From Pseudobutyrivibrio sp. (lineage in GTDB: Bacteria > Bacillota > Clostridia > Lachnospirales > Lachnospiraceae): a stretch of 38,559 nucleotides of DNA. Made by a program: the position numbers and the translations under genes. A model generated the notes under the pieces. It was not told the DNA's origin. It saw nothing but the letters and a program-made list of their open reading frames with translations, and made no database searches. Numbering within the stretch: the first letter of the stretch is position 1; every line of letters begins with the position of its first letter. Location: positions 1-38,559 of the forward strand of contig JAGBJE010000276.1 in assembly GCA_017934625.1 (NCBI GenBank), written 5' to 3'. Shown in pieces: positions 26,910 to 35,811 of the stretch.

Positions 26910-28778
26910 TTATGCATAATATTTTGCCTGGGCTGTCCACAATTCATGATATTTTCCAGCTTCTTTTACTAACATTCCATGGGAGCCGGTTTGTACAATC
27001 TTCCCATGGTCAAATACCATAATCTCATCGCAAAACTTGCAGGATGAAAGTCTATGACTAATATAGATAGCTGTCTTATTCTTAACCATATCTTTAAATC
27101 GCTCGTATATTTCTGCCTCAGCCACAGGGTCTAAAGCTGCTGTAGGTTCATCTAGAATCACAAAACCAGAGTTCTGATAAAGAGCCCTTGCAATTGCAAC
27201 CTTCTGGGCTTCGCCACCTGAAAGATTCACACCCTCTTCAGATAAATCCTTGTATAAAATAGTATCAAGCCCATTTTTCATAGAAGCGATTCGTCCATCA
27301 AAACCAGCCTGTTCCAAAGTTAAACGCACCCTATCTTCATCGTATTCCTTTAAGCAGCTTACATTCATCCCAAGGGAAAGAGCCAGCAGCTTAAAATCCT
27401 GAAATACAACAGAAAAGATATCCATATATTCTTTATATTTATACTTTTTAATGTTAATTCCATTTAAAAGTATTTCCCCTTCCGTTGGGTCATAAAGTCT
27501 GCATAAAAGCTTTATAAATGTAGTCTTGCCTGAGCCGTTTTCTCCAACTATAGCAATCTTAGAACCAATCTTAAACTTCACTGAAAGATTTCTAAGTGCC
27601 CATTCTTTAGCTCCAGGATACTTAAAAGAAACATTTCTAAATTCAATTTCGTAATTTGCATCCACTCGCTTTTCTGTTGTTAAGGAACCCCTATACATCT
27701 CGTCAGGACTATCTATGAATGTAAAAAGCTCATTTAGAAAATAAGCATTTCTTTTTAAACTCCCGGCTACACCGTAAAGTTCACCAAGATTTGTAGATAG
27801 CATCGAAAGAGCCGCCACGTACCTAGAAACTTCGCCAATACCATAGGCACCAGCTAAAGATTTTAAACAAACAACCATGTATACAACGCCAGTAAAGGCA
27901 ACCGAAATCATATCACCAATTGTATTCCATCGTCCTAAGCCATTCTTAGTTAATTTATCTAGCACTCCATTAACAGCGAAAGGCATCTGTGCACCAGTAC
28001 ATTTTTTTAATATGTACTCTTGCATATTATAAATACGAACATCGCAATTCATCTTTTTATCATCCATAGGTCTGCATAACAGATAATTAAAAATACGATT
28101 TCCTAATCTAATATCCTCTCCGCCTGCTCTTAGATTCAAATCAGTAGCATGTACCTTGCACTTAGAAGATGCAAAAGATATTAATACCAAAAACATTATA
28201 ATAAAAAGATTTACAATGAAACTATTAAGGAAGCGATACTCGCTATTTTCATTTACCTTTGCAGCAAAAAAGGAATATGTCAAAAGGATTACTGAACCGA
28301 TTCCGATTAAGGATTTAAGAAGTCTCTCACATATTTCGTATGCCTCAATTAATCCATACCCATTCCAATTGCTATTTTGCATAATCTGAGAAATTGCATC
28401 ACTTGTCTGTTCAGAATCAAACCTGGCATACTCCATTTCAAGAGTCTTTGACGCAATAACTCTAAGATCTATTACTTGATTATCCAGTATTTCATTTTTT
28501 ACGTTTTCCCATCTAATAAAAGCTGCTGACAATAATCCTAGCATCAAATCTATAAGAAGCATCTTAAGAATTATCCCGTAAATTAATTCAAGATTTCTTC
28601 CACCGGTGAGCTCTGATATTAAAAGAGACATGAAATAAATATTTACAAACGGAATTACTGCTGTAACTAACACTCTCACAGTAAGAATCCACACTGCCCT
28701 GCCAGTTTCCTTATTAATAATACCAAGTGCTCTAAGCCACAGCGTCAAGCTATCTTTAAACGATATTTTCTTATCCAT
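26910..28778 (-). CDS. ABC exporter half-transporter (second of pair)
   Basis: About 622 residues: an N-terminal membrane domain with about five to six helices (1-330) and a C-terminal ATPase with Walker A VGENGSGKTTFIKLL (about 412), signature NLSGGEAQKVAIARAL, Walker B FVILDEPTAALDP and the H-loop YISHRLSS. A longer frame opens at 28838, but AAGGAGG seven bases before the ATG at 28778 marks the start; this overlaps the previous gene by 8 bases. It most likely forms a heterodimer with the preceding half. There is no C39 peptidase domain. Substrate unknown. Confidence 0.92.
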   Translation of the reverse strand: MDKKISFKDSLTLWLRALGIINKETGRAVWILTVRVLVTAVIPFVNIYFMSLLISELTGGRNLELIYGIILKMLLIDLMLGLLSAAFIRWENVKNEILDNQVIDLRVIASKTLEMEYARFDSEQTSDAISQIMQNSNWNGYGLIEAYEICERLLKSLIGIGSVILLTYSFFAAKVNENSEYRFLNSFIVNLFIIMFLVLISFASSKCKVHATDLNLRAGGEDIRLGNRIFNYLLCRPMDDKKMNCDVRIYNMQEYILKKCTGAQMPFAVNGVLDKLTKNGLGRWNTIGDMISVAFTGVVYMVVCLKSLAGAYGIGEVSRYVAALSMLSTNLGELYGVAGSLKRNAYFLNELFTFIDSPDEMYRGSLTTEKRVDANYEIEFRNVSFKYPGAKEWALRNLSVKFKIGSKIAIVGENGSGKTTFIKLLCRLYDPTEGEILLNGINIKKYKYKEYMDIFSVVFQDFKLLALSLGMNVSCLKEYDEDRVRLTLEQAGFDGRIASMKNGLDTILYKDLSEEGVNLSGGEAQKVAIARALYQNSGFVILDEPTAALDPVAEAEIYERFKDMVKNKTAIYISHRLSSCKFCDEIMVFDHGKIVQTGSHGMLVKEAGKYHELWTAQAKYYA

Positions 28779-30594
28779 AAATAGCCTCCTTCTGATAGTA
28801 TTTCTTCTGCACATTAAAAAGCTTTGCATATTCTCCACTTGCTAAGATTAAAGAATCATGTGTGCCCTCTTCAATAATCCTGCCTTTATCCAAAAGCAGT
28901 ATTCTATCGCAGAATCTGGTGGAAGCTAATCTATGGGAAATAAAGACAGATGTTTTACCATTAGTCATAGAATTATATTTATGATAAATATCATTCTCCG
29001 CAATTGGATCTAATGCTGCTGTAGGCTCATCCAAAAGAAGTATTGGCGCATCCTTGTATAGAGCTCTTGCTAGTATAAGTCTCTGCTCCTCACCACCAGA
29101 AAGTAACACCCCATTTTCATATATTTTCTTTCCAATAATAGTATTCAATCCATCTGGTAAATTTTTCACCTTCACTTCAAGGCCCGCTTTACTTATAACC
29201 TCCCAAACCCTTTCTGGATTTGTAGCATCATCTTCAAGAGTAATATTGTCATTTATAGTTGCATCAAGAATTGAAAATTCCTGAAATACAGCACTAAATA
29301 ATCTATAGTACTCTCTGCGATTAAATTCTTTAATATTTATGCCATTTAATAAAACTTCACCTTCAGTAGGATTGTAAAAGCCTGATATTAGTCGGATAAG
29401 TGTAGTCTTGCCGGCACCATTAAGTCCAACAACAGCCACCTTTTCACCTGGAGCAATCCTTAGATTAATGTTATGAAGAGTATCTGTATCATTATTAGGA
29501 TACCTGAAACTTACATTTTTCAGTTCTATTTCATATTTTCCATCAGCTGCATTAGGAAGCTTTTTTCCACCTTCAAATCTAAATTGCTCTTTATAGTCAA
29601 AATATTCTCTTACAACATTTATTTCCATGCTATATCTATTCATGGTGTTACAAGTATCCATGATGCCAAGCATCTGCTCAGTCAGATTTCCAATAGTAGC
29701 AATATAAAGCACAAATAATGACGCAGGAAGATTTCCCCAAACAACTAGTTTTGCCACATATATGTATGCCACTCCATTTCTTAAAAATGACAGAATCAAA
29801 TCTAATACATTCATCCAGATATATTTGCGCTCCCTTTTACTAATAAAAGCTTCGTATGCTCTAATAGCATCATCAAACATATCCATAAGCCACGACTTCA
29901 TTCCAAAGATTCGAATATCCTTTCCAAGCCCCACATCCTTGGATTGTCTCCAGAAATACATTACCCTCTTAAAAAGTGTGGTCTCCTCATCTCTATGGTT
30001 ATACTGCCACTGAACAATTTGACGATTTATTGTATGCTCTAAAACTGAGGTACCTATTATCAATAGTAAAATCCACCATTTAAGCTTCGTAAGAATTACA
30101 AAGTATATCAACAATGAAAAGGAATACCTAACTAAATCTTCAATTTTATTCCATATATCTTCTGTGGCTTTAGAATTATTATTACATGCTGATGATGCTT
30201 TCTCCTGTAATTTTAAAAACTTTTCATCTTCTACATTAGGAAATGATGTTATACTGAATTTTTCTGCAATACACTCGATTATTCCTGTCCTGCATGAAAT
30301 CATAGGAATCGACATATAAAAATGTAGATAGGTTTTCACACCAGTTAAAACTATTAATAATCCAATAACAAGACTTATAGTTTGCATAAAGATGGCTATG
30401 CTTTTTCCTGATTCCAACAAGTCTAATATCATAGGTGTAGTTAGCATCCCAACAACATTTATGATGCAAGCCAAGATTCCACTTAGAATAGAAATCCATA
30501 GCAAATAAGGCACTCTACTGATTTTGCTACGTCTCACCATCCACATAAAATTTTGGAAAGTGTTATATTTTCCTTTTTCTTTTATCCTTTTCAT
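28771..30594 (-). CDS. ABC exporter half-transporter (first of pair)
   Basis: The 607-residue protein has an N-terminal membrane domain (about 20-330) and an ATPase with Walker A VVGLNGAGKTTLIRLI (about 385-400), signature LLSGGEEQRLILARAL (about 500), Walker B PILLLDEPTAALDP and FISHRLAS. The catalytic Glu is present in both members of the pair, so neither ATP site looks degenerate at that position. The start follows GGAGGG. The gene lies 88 bases after the GHKL kinase gene, with a hairpin between. Export of a peptide or lipid-like compound is the usual role of such pairs; the substrate cannot be told. Confidence 0.92.
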   Translation of the reverse strand: MKRIKEKGKYNTFQNFMWMVRRSKISRVPYLLWISILSGILACIINVVGMLTTPMILDLLESGKSIAIFMQTISLVIGLLIVLTGVKTYLHFYMSIPMISCRTGIIECIAEKFSITSFPNVEDEKFLKLQEKASSACNNNSKATEDIWNKIEDLVRYSFSLLIYFVILTKLKWWILLLIIGTSVLEHTINRQIVQWQYNHRDEETTLFKRVMYFWRQSKDVGLGKDIRIFGMKSWLMDMFDDAIRAYEAFISKRERKYIWMNVLDLILSFLRNGVAYIYVAKLVVWGNLPASLFVLYIATIGNLTEQMLGIMDTCNTMNRYSMEINVVREYFDYKEQFRFEGGKKLPNAADGKYEIELKNVSFRYPNNDTDTLHNINLRIAPGEKVAVVGLNGAGKTTLIRLISGFYNPTEGEVLLNGINIKEFNRREYYRLFSAVFQEFSILDATINDNITLEDDATNPERVWEVISKAGLEVKVKNLPDGLNTIIGKKIYENGVLLSGGEEQRLILARALYKDAPILLLDEPTAALDPIAENDIYHKYNSMTNGKTSVFISHRLASTRFCDRILLLDKGRIIEEGTHDSLILASGEYAKLFNVQKKYYQKEAIYG

Positions 30595-30632
30595 TGTTCT
30601 TCCCTCCTGGAGGATAGACTATCATAAAATAA

Positions 30633-30654
30633 TCCCCAGAATATAATCTGGGGA
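30633..30654 (-). terminator. Hairpin between the kinase and ABC genes (weak terminator or attenuator)
   Basis: On the minus strand TCCCCAGA and TCTGGGGA form a perfect 8-bp stem with a 6-base loop followed by TTATTTTAT. It lies between the GHKL kinase stop and the first ABC start. The T run is interrupted, so partial termination is more likely than a full stop. Confidence 0.6.
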
Positions 30655-30682
30655 TGAATCGTTAAATCCAGGTGACGAATTG

Positions 30683-31345
30683 TCACATTTGTGGAATCAA
30701 AATCTCCGTTGTAAATGCTCCATCTTCGGAATTTCTACTTAAATATCCATCATATCTTTCCACAATATTATCTATTCTTACAAGACCAAAACCGTGTCCT
30801 TCGCCCTTTGTGGTTTTAAACAAATTGTGAATCTTTTGCTTTTTTCCAGTAGCCGTAGTGTTGGTAAAATGAATATAAAGCTGAGTTTGCTTCATATCCA
30901 TATATATTCGAATCATGCGTTCCTCCACCGGCAACTGCTCTGCAGCTTCAATGGCATTATCAAAAAGATTTCCTAGGATACAGCAAAGGTCTAACTCTGT
31001 CATCTTTAGCTTCACAGGAATAGATGCTTCTACTGATACATTTATATCCTTTGAACGAGCAAGTGAAATCTTTGAATTGAGAATAGCATCTGCCATGGCA
31101 TTTCCAGTCTTTACCACAGTATCCACTGTATTCAAATCAACAGCAAGGTCTCCAAGATACTTCTTCAGCTCTTCAAGCTCACCATTTTCTAAGAGCACTT
31201 TCATAACCTGAATATGATTTCTGTAATCATGCCGCCAGCCACGAATCTGACGATACATATTGTCTACTTCTCTGTAATGGGTGTCGATTAGTTCTCTCTG
31301 ATAATTCTCTATTCGCTTATCTATCCGCTTTGATAAAAAGCTCAT
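30683..31345 (-). CDS. GHKL sensor kinase of AgrC type without membrane domain
   Basis: Only 220 residues. It starts with a helical segment and the H box RGWRHDYRNHIQVMKVLLEN (about 36-55), the dimerisation region, then a GHKL ATPase with N box CILGNLFDNAIEAAEQ and G box TTKGEGHGFGLVRIDNIVER. AgrC-type kinases normally have five to seven membrane helices ahead of this; none is encoded here or in the 27-base gap upstream. It follows a LytTR regulator and precedes two ABC genes. It may sense a cytoplasmic cue or act through a partner such as the exporter. Confidence 0.9.
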   Translation of the reverse strand: MSFLSKRIDKRIENYQRELIDTHYREVDNMYRQIRGWRHDYRNHIQVMKVLLENGELEELKKYLGDLAVDLNTVDTVVKTGNAMADAILNSKISLARSKDINVSVEASIPVKLKMTELDLCCILGNLFDNAIEAAEQLPVEERMIRIYMDMKQTQLYIHFTNTTATGKKQKIHNLFKTTKGEGHGFGLVRIDNIVERYDGYLSRNSEDGAFTTEILIPQM

Positions 31346-31372
31346 AATCTATTCTTATTCCCCCTAGTTAAA

Positions 31373-32065
31373 CTATTTCATATTGATAATTGCACGATTC
31401 ACTTTTTCGTAGGCGCCTCTTGGCAATGGCACCATCTCTCCTGTGTTCAAAAACACATCTGTCTTTGTCACACGAAGAACCTTCTCAATATTAATAAGAG
31501 CACTTCGTCCAATTCGTAAAAATCTCTCATCTAATTCTTCCTCAATGGAAGCGAGAGTCCGTTTCACCCTATAGATTTTATCTGCATGAACCATAATATA
31601 ATTTCTATCTACATCAATGTAAGAAATGCTATTTAACTGCACCCTAATGGTTTCTTCACTAGTAGAAAGAATAATTGATTTACTATTTGATTCAATCTTT
31701 GTAAGAGCTGTATCCAAAACACGAAAGAACTTTTCTTTATCAAGTGGCTTCATCAGGTAATTAAGTGCACCTACATCATACCCATCTAATATATAATCTG
31801 AATAGCCTGTAATGAATATGATTACCACATCAGAATCCACCTTACGGATACGCTTAGCCATCTCAACGCCATCCATATCCTTCATCTCGATATCAAGAAG
31901 AAGAACATCATAATTCTTCACATCTTCATACGAAAACAAAAATGCCTCAGCTGAATCAAATTCAAAAAAAGTGGTACCAATCCCTTTACACTCTCCCCAT
32001 TCCTTAACCGTATCTCTAACATTTTCTATATCAAGCTTATTGTCATCAACAATAGCAAATCTCAT
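31373..32065 (-). CDS. LytTR-family response regulator (AgrA type)
   Basis: The 230-residue protein has a receiver domain (FAIVDDNKLD; phosphoacceptor Asp58 in VLLLDIEMKDMDG; LMKPLDKEKF) and a C-terminal LytTR DNA-binding domain (about 130-230: ISYIDVDRNYIMVHADKIYR, LDERFLRIGRSALINIEKV). LytTR regulators control peptide-signalling, bacteriocin and virulence genes. It is first in the block regulator-kinase-ABC-ABC, so control of the exporter genes is the simplest guess. The ribosome binding site (GAGG) is unusually far from the ATG. Confidence 0.93.
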   Translation of the reverse strand: MRFAIVDDNKLDIENVRDTVKEWGECKGIGTTFFEFDSAEAFLFSYEDVKNYDVLLLDIEMKDMDGVEMAKRIRKVDSDVVIIFITGYSDYILDGYDVGALNYLMKPLDKEKFFRVLDTALTKIESNSKSIILSTSEETIRVQLNSISYIDVDRNYIMVHADKIYRVKRTLASIEEELDERFLRIGRSALINIEKVLRVTKTDVFLNTGEMVPLPRGAYEKVNRAIINMK

Positions 32066-32109
32066 AGCTAGTATGTACCTCTTTTCATTTATTGCAGGCA
32101 GAAATCTAC

Positions 32110-32355
32110 TTAATGCTTTTTACTTGAAATTTCCTGTAATTCAAATCTATACTTTTGCTTTACCTCAGGATACTTTTCATGGTCTACTTCAGATAAAAAC
32201 ATTTCTTTTGGTCTCACCCAAAGCGAACCATCATCATATAATTTACGATACACTACCATCTCTTCTTGAGTTTCAGAATCTCTTGCGATATCCTCCACCA
32301 GGTAATAATCCCCCTTAAAGTGCTTATAAACTCTGTGTAAAACTAATTCTTGCAT
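32110..32355 (-). CDS. DUF1653 family protein
   Basis: The 81-residue product matches the DUF1653 pattern: [40 protein letters not shown] and [20 protein letters not shown]. Its function is not known. The open frame extends to 32430 and would overlap the EamA gene, but GGAGG five bases before the ATG at 32355 sets the start, which also coincides with the start of the conserved domain. It follows the EamA gene by 43 bases. Confidence 0.88.
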   Translation of the reverse strand: MQELVLHRVYKHFKGDYYLVEDIARDSETQEEMVVYRKLYDDGSLWVRPKEMFLSEVDHEKYPEVKQKYRFELQEISSKKH

Positions 32356-32398
32356 CTTTGCCTCCGTAAATTTAATTTCTGCTCGATTATCATATATC

Positions 32399-32812
32399 TT
32401 ACAGAACCATAAACAATGTGCCTGCTCCAATCAGGATGCAACCAATAGCTGACTTTACAGTAAATTCCTCGTGAAGGAAAACAAATGCCATCACCAATGT
32501 AATAATTATGGATAGCTTATCGATTGGTACAACCTTGGAAGCATCTCCTATTTGTAGTGCTTTGTAATAGCAAAGCCATGATGCACCCGTTGCAAGTCCT
32601 GACAATATAAGGAAAATCCAACTCTTCTGGCTAATTGACCTGATGCCGTCCTGCTGATTAGTTATAAATACCATTCCCCATGCCATTATTACAACTACCA
32701 TGGTGCGGATAGCCGTTGCAAGATTTGAGGCAACACCTTCAATTCCTATTTTTGCCAGTATTGATGTTAATGCAGCAAACACTGCCGAACCAAGAGCTAA
32801 CCAAAACCACAT
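32399..32812 (-). CDS. EamA-family (DMT superfamily) half-size membrane transporter
   Basis: The 137-residue protein has about five predicted membrane helices ([73 protein letters not shown] and [17 protein letters not shown]). The [19 protein letters not shown] segment is typical of single-repeat EamA proteins, which work as dimers. The substrate is unknown. It lies between a DUF1349 gene and the DUF1653 gene, likely cotranscribed. Confidence 0.88.
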   Translation of the reverse strand: MWFWLALGSAVFAALTSILAKIGIEGVASNLATAIRTMVVVIMAWGMVFITNQQDGIRSISQKSWIFLILSGLATGASWLCYYKALQIGDASKVVPIDKLSIIITLVMAFVFLHEEFTVKSAIGCILIGAGTLFMVL

Positions 32813-32865
32813 AACTATACCTCCTCACCTAATTGATAAAACATTCTCGATTCTCGCATCAGCTT

Positions 32866-33468
32866 TTAATCTGGTTGCTGACCGTCATGGGCCTTCCACG
32901 TACATTCTGTGATTTCCATATCTGTAAAGGTTGCCAAAAACGATGAATCCTCAGGGCTACACGCATAGATGCCAAAACTAATCTCCTTTGGTGCATTGAA
33001 CATGTGACATATCCTCATCTGCTTAAAGTTTATTCCATCTAGGGAATTTTCAACACAGAAATCATCCTCCCTGCGGCTCAAACGGAACCACATAGATTTT
33101 ATTGATGCATCAACATCTGTAGATGCCCAGTCAGAGTAGCCGTTATTTGTTACGACACTTCCTAATCTTTGAATCTTATCGTTTTCATACTCAACTGCAG
33201 CCTTAAGCCAATTTTCACTATCCAAGTACATGATTATCCCACTTTGATCGTAACGTACCTTAGAATCAAAATCTGTCCGTACCACAAACGAAAAGAATTG
33301 TTCTGTTGTTTTCATTTGCAAGACTGGGGCGTTGTCATTTCTAAAATGATAATAGGTCCTCTGCCAAAGATCAGTATGTGGCTCAGTTATGATTTCAACC
33401 TTATCCTTTGTGACCTGGCAAGATTTTGGTTTTCTTATCCATTCCATTGAACTTGCGTCAATTTTCAT
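32866..33468 (-). CDS. DUF1349 concanavalin-like domain protein
   Basis: The 200-residue soluble protein has no signal peptide. It matches the DUF1349 (concanavalin A-like) family: WQRTYYHFRNDNAPVLQMKT, YDQSGIIMYLDSENWLKAAV, WFRLSRREDDFCVENSLDG and SFGIYACSPEDSSFLATFTD. The fold suggests carbohydrate binding, but no catalytic role is known. AGGAGG precedes the start. Two hairpin-forming tandem repeats lie in its leader. Confidence 0.88.
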   Translation of the reverse strand: MKIDASSMEWIRKPKSCQVTKDKVEIITEPHTDLWQRTYYHFRNDNAPVLQMKTTEQFFSFVVRTDFDSKVRYDQSGIIMYLDSENWLKAAVEYENDKIQRLGSVVTNNGYSDWASTDVDASIKSMWFRLSRREDDFCVENSLDGINFKQMRICHMFNAPKEISFGIYACSPEDSSFLATFTDMEITECTWKAHDGQQPD

Positions 33469-33499
33469 TATAATTTCCTCCTGTATCCAGATTTGAAGT

Positions 33500-33589
33500 C
33501 ATTGCACTCCTGGTCTTAAAGAACCCTACAAACTTGAAGTTGTCGAGCTCTTTCTCTCACATAAGAGCCCTACAAAATTCCGATTTGTC
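33500..33589 (-). repeat. Two tandem 45-base hairpin repeats upstream of the DUF1349 gene
   Basis: On the minus strand two units (33589-33545 and 33544-33500) each begin GACAA, form a small hairpin, continue TTTGTAGGG(C/T)TCTT and form a second hairpin (for example GGGCTCTT with AAGAGCTC). The sequence between shared blocks has diverged but the pairing is kept. It fills most of the 142-base gap between DUF3795 and DUF1349. Role unknown. Confidence 0.55.
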
Positions 33590-33610
33590 TATGCAACAAA
33601 TACTTAGATT

Positions 33611-33985
33611 TTATTTTTTTCCTGTCTTAATGAAATTTATTAACTTTTCTACATCATCAAAATCATCATAGTCTCCATTTATACCTTCTCTATGATAAAT
33701 GATTCCTGATTTTTCATTTCGTTCTAAGCAATCTAATAATTCTCTTTCACCATATCTTTTTATAAATAATGTAAATCCATAAGGTTTAATCTTTGCCAGC
33801 AATCCTTTTTTACAGTCTTCTTCACACTCGAAACAGTGCTCTATTCCTTTTTCTAATGAACATTTTCTGTTATCACACCAATCTTTATCAGGGCAATCGC
33901 CTGAATTGCATCCACTACAATGAACATTTTCGCTGCACAAGCAACATGCCAATCCACATCGTGCTATTCCTAACTCTCTTTTCAT
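33611..33985 (-). CDS. DUF3795 cysteine-rich protein
   Basis: The 124-residue protein has a Cys-rich N-terminal half (RCGLACCLCSENVHCSGCNS, CPDKDWCDNRKCSLEKG, HCFECEEDCKKG), which suggests metal binding, and a charged C-terminal half (FTLFIKRYGERELLDCLERN). This layout matches DUF3795, a family of unknown function common in anaerobes. No signal peptide. It appears to be a single gene. Confidence 0.85.
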   Translation of the reverse strand: MKRELGIARCGLACCLCSENVHCSGCNSGDCPDKDWCDNRKCSLEKGIEHCFECEEDCKKGLLAKIKPYGFTLFIKRYGERELLDCLERNEKSGIIYHREGINGDYDDFDDVEKLINFIKTGKK

Positions 33986-34039
33986 AATAATTCTTACTTT
34001 TCCTATCTTTGAAATAATAAACTATTACCTGTCTATGAA

Positions 34040-34882
34040 TTATTCTTGTCCATCCCTTATAAATGGTGCTGAAATTGTAGCATCTAATAATCCCTTATAT
34101 GCTCCTACTTTTCTGAATGTATTGCCCATCATTTCTGTGCTTCTGTATTCTCGTATTGCATCCATATCAAAATCAGCATAATACAATCCTTCTGTCATAT
34201 CATCAGCGAGCACAATTGTATTATCAGTGCAGATACCATTTTTATCCCAGCATATAGGACTATATGCACACGAACAGCCTGCATTGTGTCCATTTGCATT
34301 TGCCATTGCTATTCCAACCATGTTTTCATATGCTCTGGTTGACAATGCTTGAATACGAGGTTTCATCGAACCACAATCATTAGGTACAAGAATTATCTCT
34401 GCTCCTTTTAACATAAGCATTCTCGCACTCTCAGGGTATTCCCTATCATAGCAAATCATTATGCCAATTTTTATTCCTTCAAAATCACAGACCTTAAACT
34501 CGGTTCCTGCCTCAACATCTTTTTCATCTGCGAAATCACAAGTATGTACCTTGGAATACTTCATCAGTATTTCCCCAGTTTTATTGATTACAAATGCTGT
34601 ATTTTGAGGTTGCACCTCGCCTTTAGTAAAAGATGTCAGCACAACACCGATGTTATGCGTTTTAGCTGCTTCGCATACTTTCTTGATAACTTCATCTTCA
34701 CAGGATATGCTTTTTTCATATGTCATCGGAAGATCGTAACCTGTTATAAAGCACTCTGGAAGCAACAAAATATCTGCTCCATGTTTCGATGCATCCTTCA
34801 TCGAACAGATTATGGTAGCAATATTTCTCTTTATATTCGAATTCTCTGCACGAGACTGTAAAATCGCCACTTTAAAAGTCAT
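34040..34882 (-). CDS. Carbon-nitrogen hydrolase (nitrilase superfamily)
   Basis: The 280-residue enzyme carries the complete catalytic triad of the superfamily: Glu43 in LLLPECFITGYDLP, Lys111 in YSKVHTCDF and Cys144 in GIMICYDREYPESARML. These enzymes cleave amides, nitriles or N-carbamoyl compounds; the substrate cannot be told. It stands alone, just downstream of a decayed peptidase E gene, with a weak ribosome binding site GGAGG or GGAAAG before the ATG. Confidence 0.9.
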   Translation of the reverse strand: MTFKVAILQSRAENSNIKRNIATIICSMKDASKHGADILLLPECFITGYDLPMTYEKSISCEDEVIKKVCEAAKTHNIGVVLTSFTKGEVQPQNTAFVINKTGEILMKYSKVHTCDFADEKDVEAGTEFKVCDFEGIKIGIMICYDREYPESARMLMLKGAEIILVPNDCGSMKPRIQALSTRAYENMVGIAMANANGHNAGCSCAYSPICWDKNGICTDNTIVLADDMTEGLYYADFDMDAIREYRSTEMMGNTFRKVGAYKGLLDATISAPFIRDGQE

Positions 34883-34904
34883 ACTTTCCTCCGTAACTTC
34901 CGAT

Positions 34905-35218
34905 TTATAATACTGTCACTTTCTGCTCCTGTTTATTCAAACTATCATCAACATTTTTAAGGACATAAGCTTTTGCTGAAATATCTGACGTAATAAAAAT
35001 AACATTCCCATCTTGCTCTACAAAGGCAACATTATTATCAAGTGCTATGCATGGAATTGGCGCATCACTAATCATCCTATCTACGATTCCTCTTCTCTCA
35101 TTATAATGTGGACAAAAAGCATATTAGGATTTTTCTTTTCAGTCATCTCCACAATATACTTATTAATTTTATGGGTAGTATCCAATTCACCACCACCTAT
35201 TGCTACAATTCTGCCCAT
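34905..35218 (-). pseudogene. Peptidase E (S51 family) pseudogene with internal deletion
   Basis: Starting at ATG 35218 the frame reads MGRIVAIGGGELDTTHKINK and continues to NPNMLFV, typical of the start of aspartyl dipeptidase/peptidase E. It then shifts frame. The other frame continues with PHYNERRGIVDRMI, IALDNNVAFVEQDGNVIF and SAKAYVLKNVDD to a stop at 34907-34905, typical of the C-terminus. About 100-130 residues, including the catalytic Ser region, are missing between the two parts, near 35107. The gene is dead. Confidence 0.78.
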
Positions 35219-35340
35219 ATTATTTGATAATCTCCTACTATAAATATTGCATGCTTCACTTACTATTTATTATGGCTTGCCTATAATGTGCGCAGCGATT
35301 TGGTCCAATTATGAGTTAAATGACAAATTCTAGCTATTAA

Positions 35341-35811
35341 TTACCTTATTGAAAAAATAGTATTCTTTTCAAACATACCAATTGCAAAACCCATTTTCAT
35401 AAATAGCGGCATATTCTCATAAGCCTGAAAACTGGTTCTGTTTAATAGCTCTTCTAAGGTTAGTTCTTCATAGTATCCATAGGGATTAGCTACGGTAATT
35501 TTGTCATTTGGAATATCCGCGCCGATGATTAATGAATAATGCAACGTCCATTCATCACCATATAATGCTGCCCACTCAAATGGAACAGGCTTACCAGCCG
35601 CCAGCGTATCATACATGATATCAATAAACTCAGTGTTCTTCACATACTTATGAATCTTTGTATTATATTCAGGAAACTGCTTATTCATCTCCGCGCAAAA
35701 ATTCTTTCCAGTTGATGTAACAATAGCTCCATATTTTTCATATAATGAATCTTCCGTCACGTCACCGCCATTCCACGCAGAAAACATTTCTATGACCGCA
35801 CGCGAAGTTAT
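35341..35811 (-). pseudogene. Truncated C39-like cysteine peptidase remnant
   Basis: The frame from 35811 to 35341 (156 residues) resembles the end of a C39-like peptidase: ITSRAVIEMFSAWNGGDVTE, then LAAGKPVPFEWAAL, the His in WTLHYSLIIGAD and ITVANPYGYYEELTLEELLN. Family members usually have a signal peptide, a Gln and GCE-ITS with the catalytic Cys; here the sequence begins at ITS, directly after the stop codon of the upstream esterase and in the same frame. An ATG at 35787 could start translation, but no ribosome binding site is evident and the catalytic Cys would be missing. Confidence 0.7.

Noticed and set aside
28779-28838. N-terminal extension of the second ABC gene
   Set aside because: It would overlap the previous gene by 68 bases, while a strong ribosome binding site marks ATG 28778.
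33500-33600. CRISPR-like repeats
   Set aside because: Only two diverged copies directly abut each other, without unique spacers, and no cas gene is in the window.
35013-35243. Plus-strand 76-codon open frame
   Set aside because: It is antisense to the decayed peptidase E gene, whose two halves are clearly recognisable on the minus strand.
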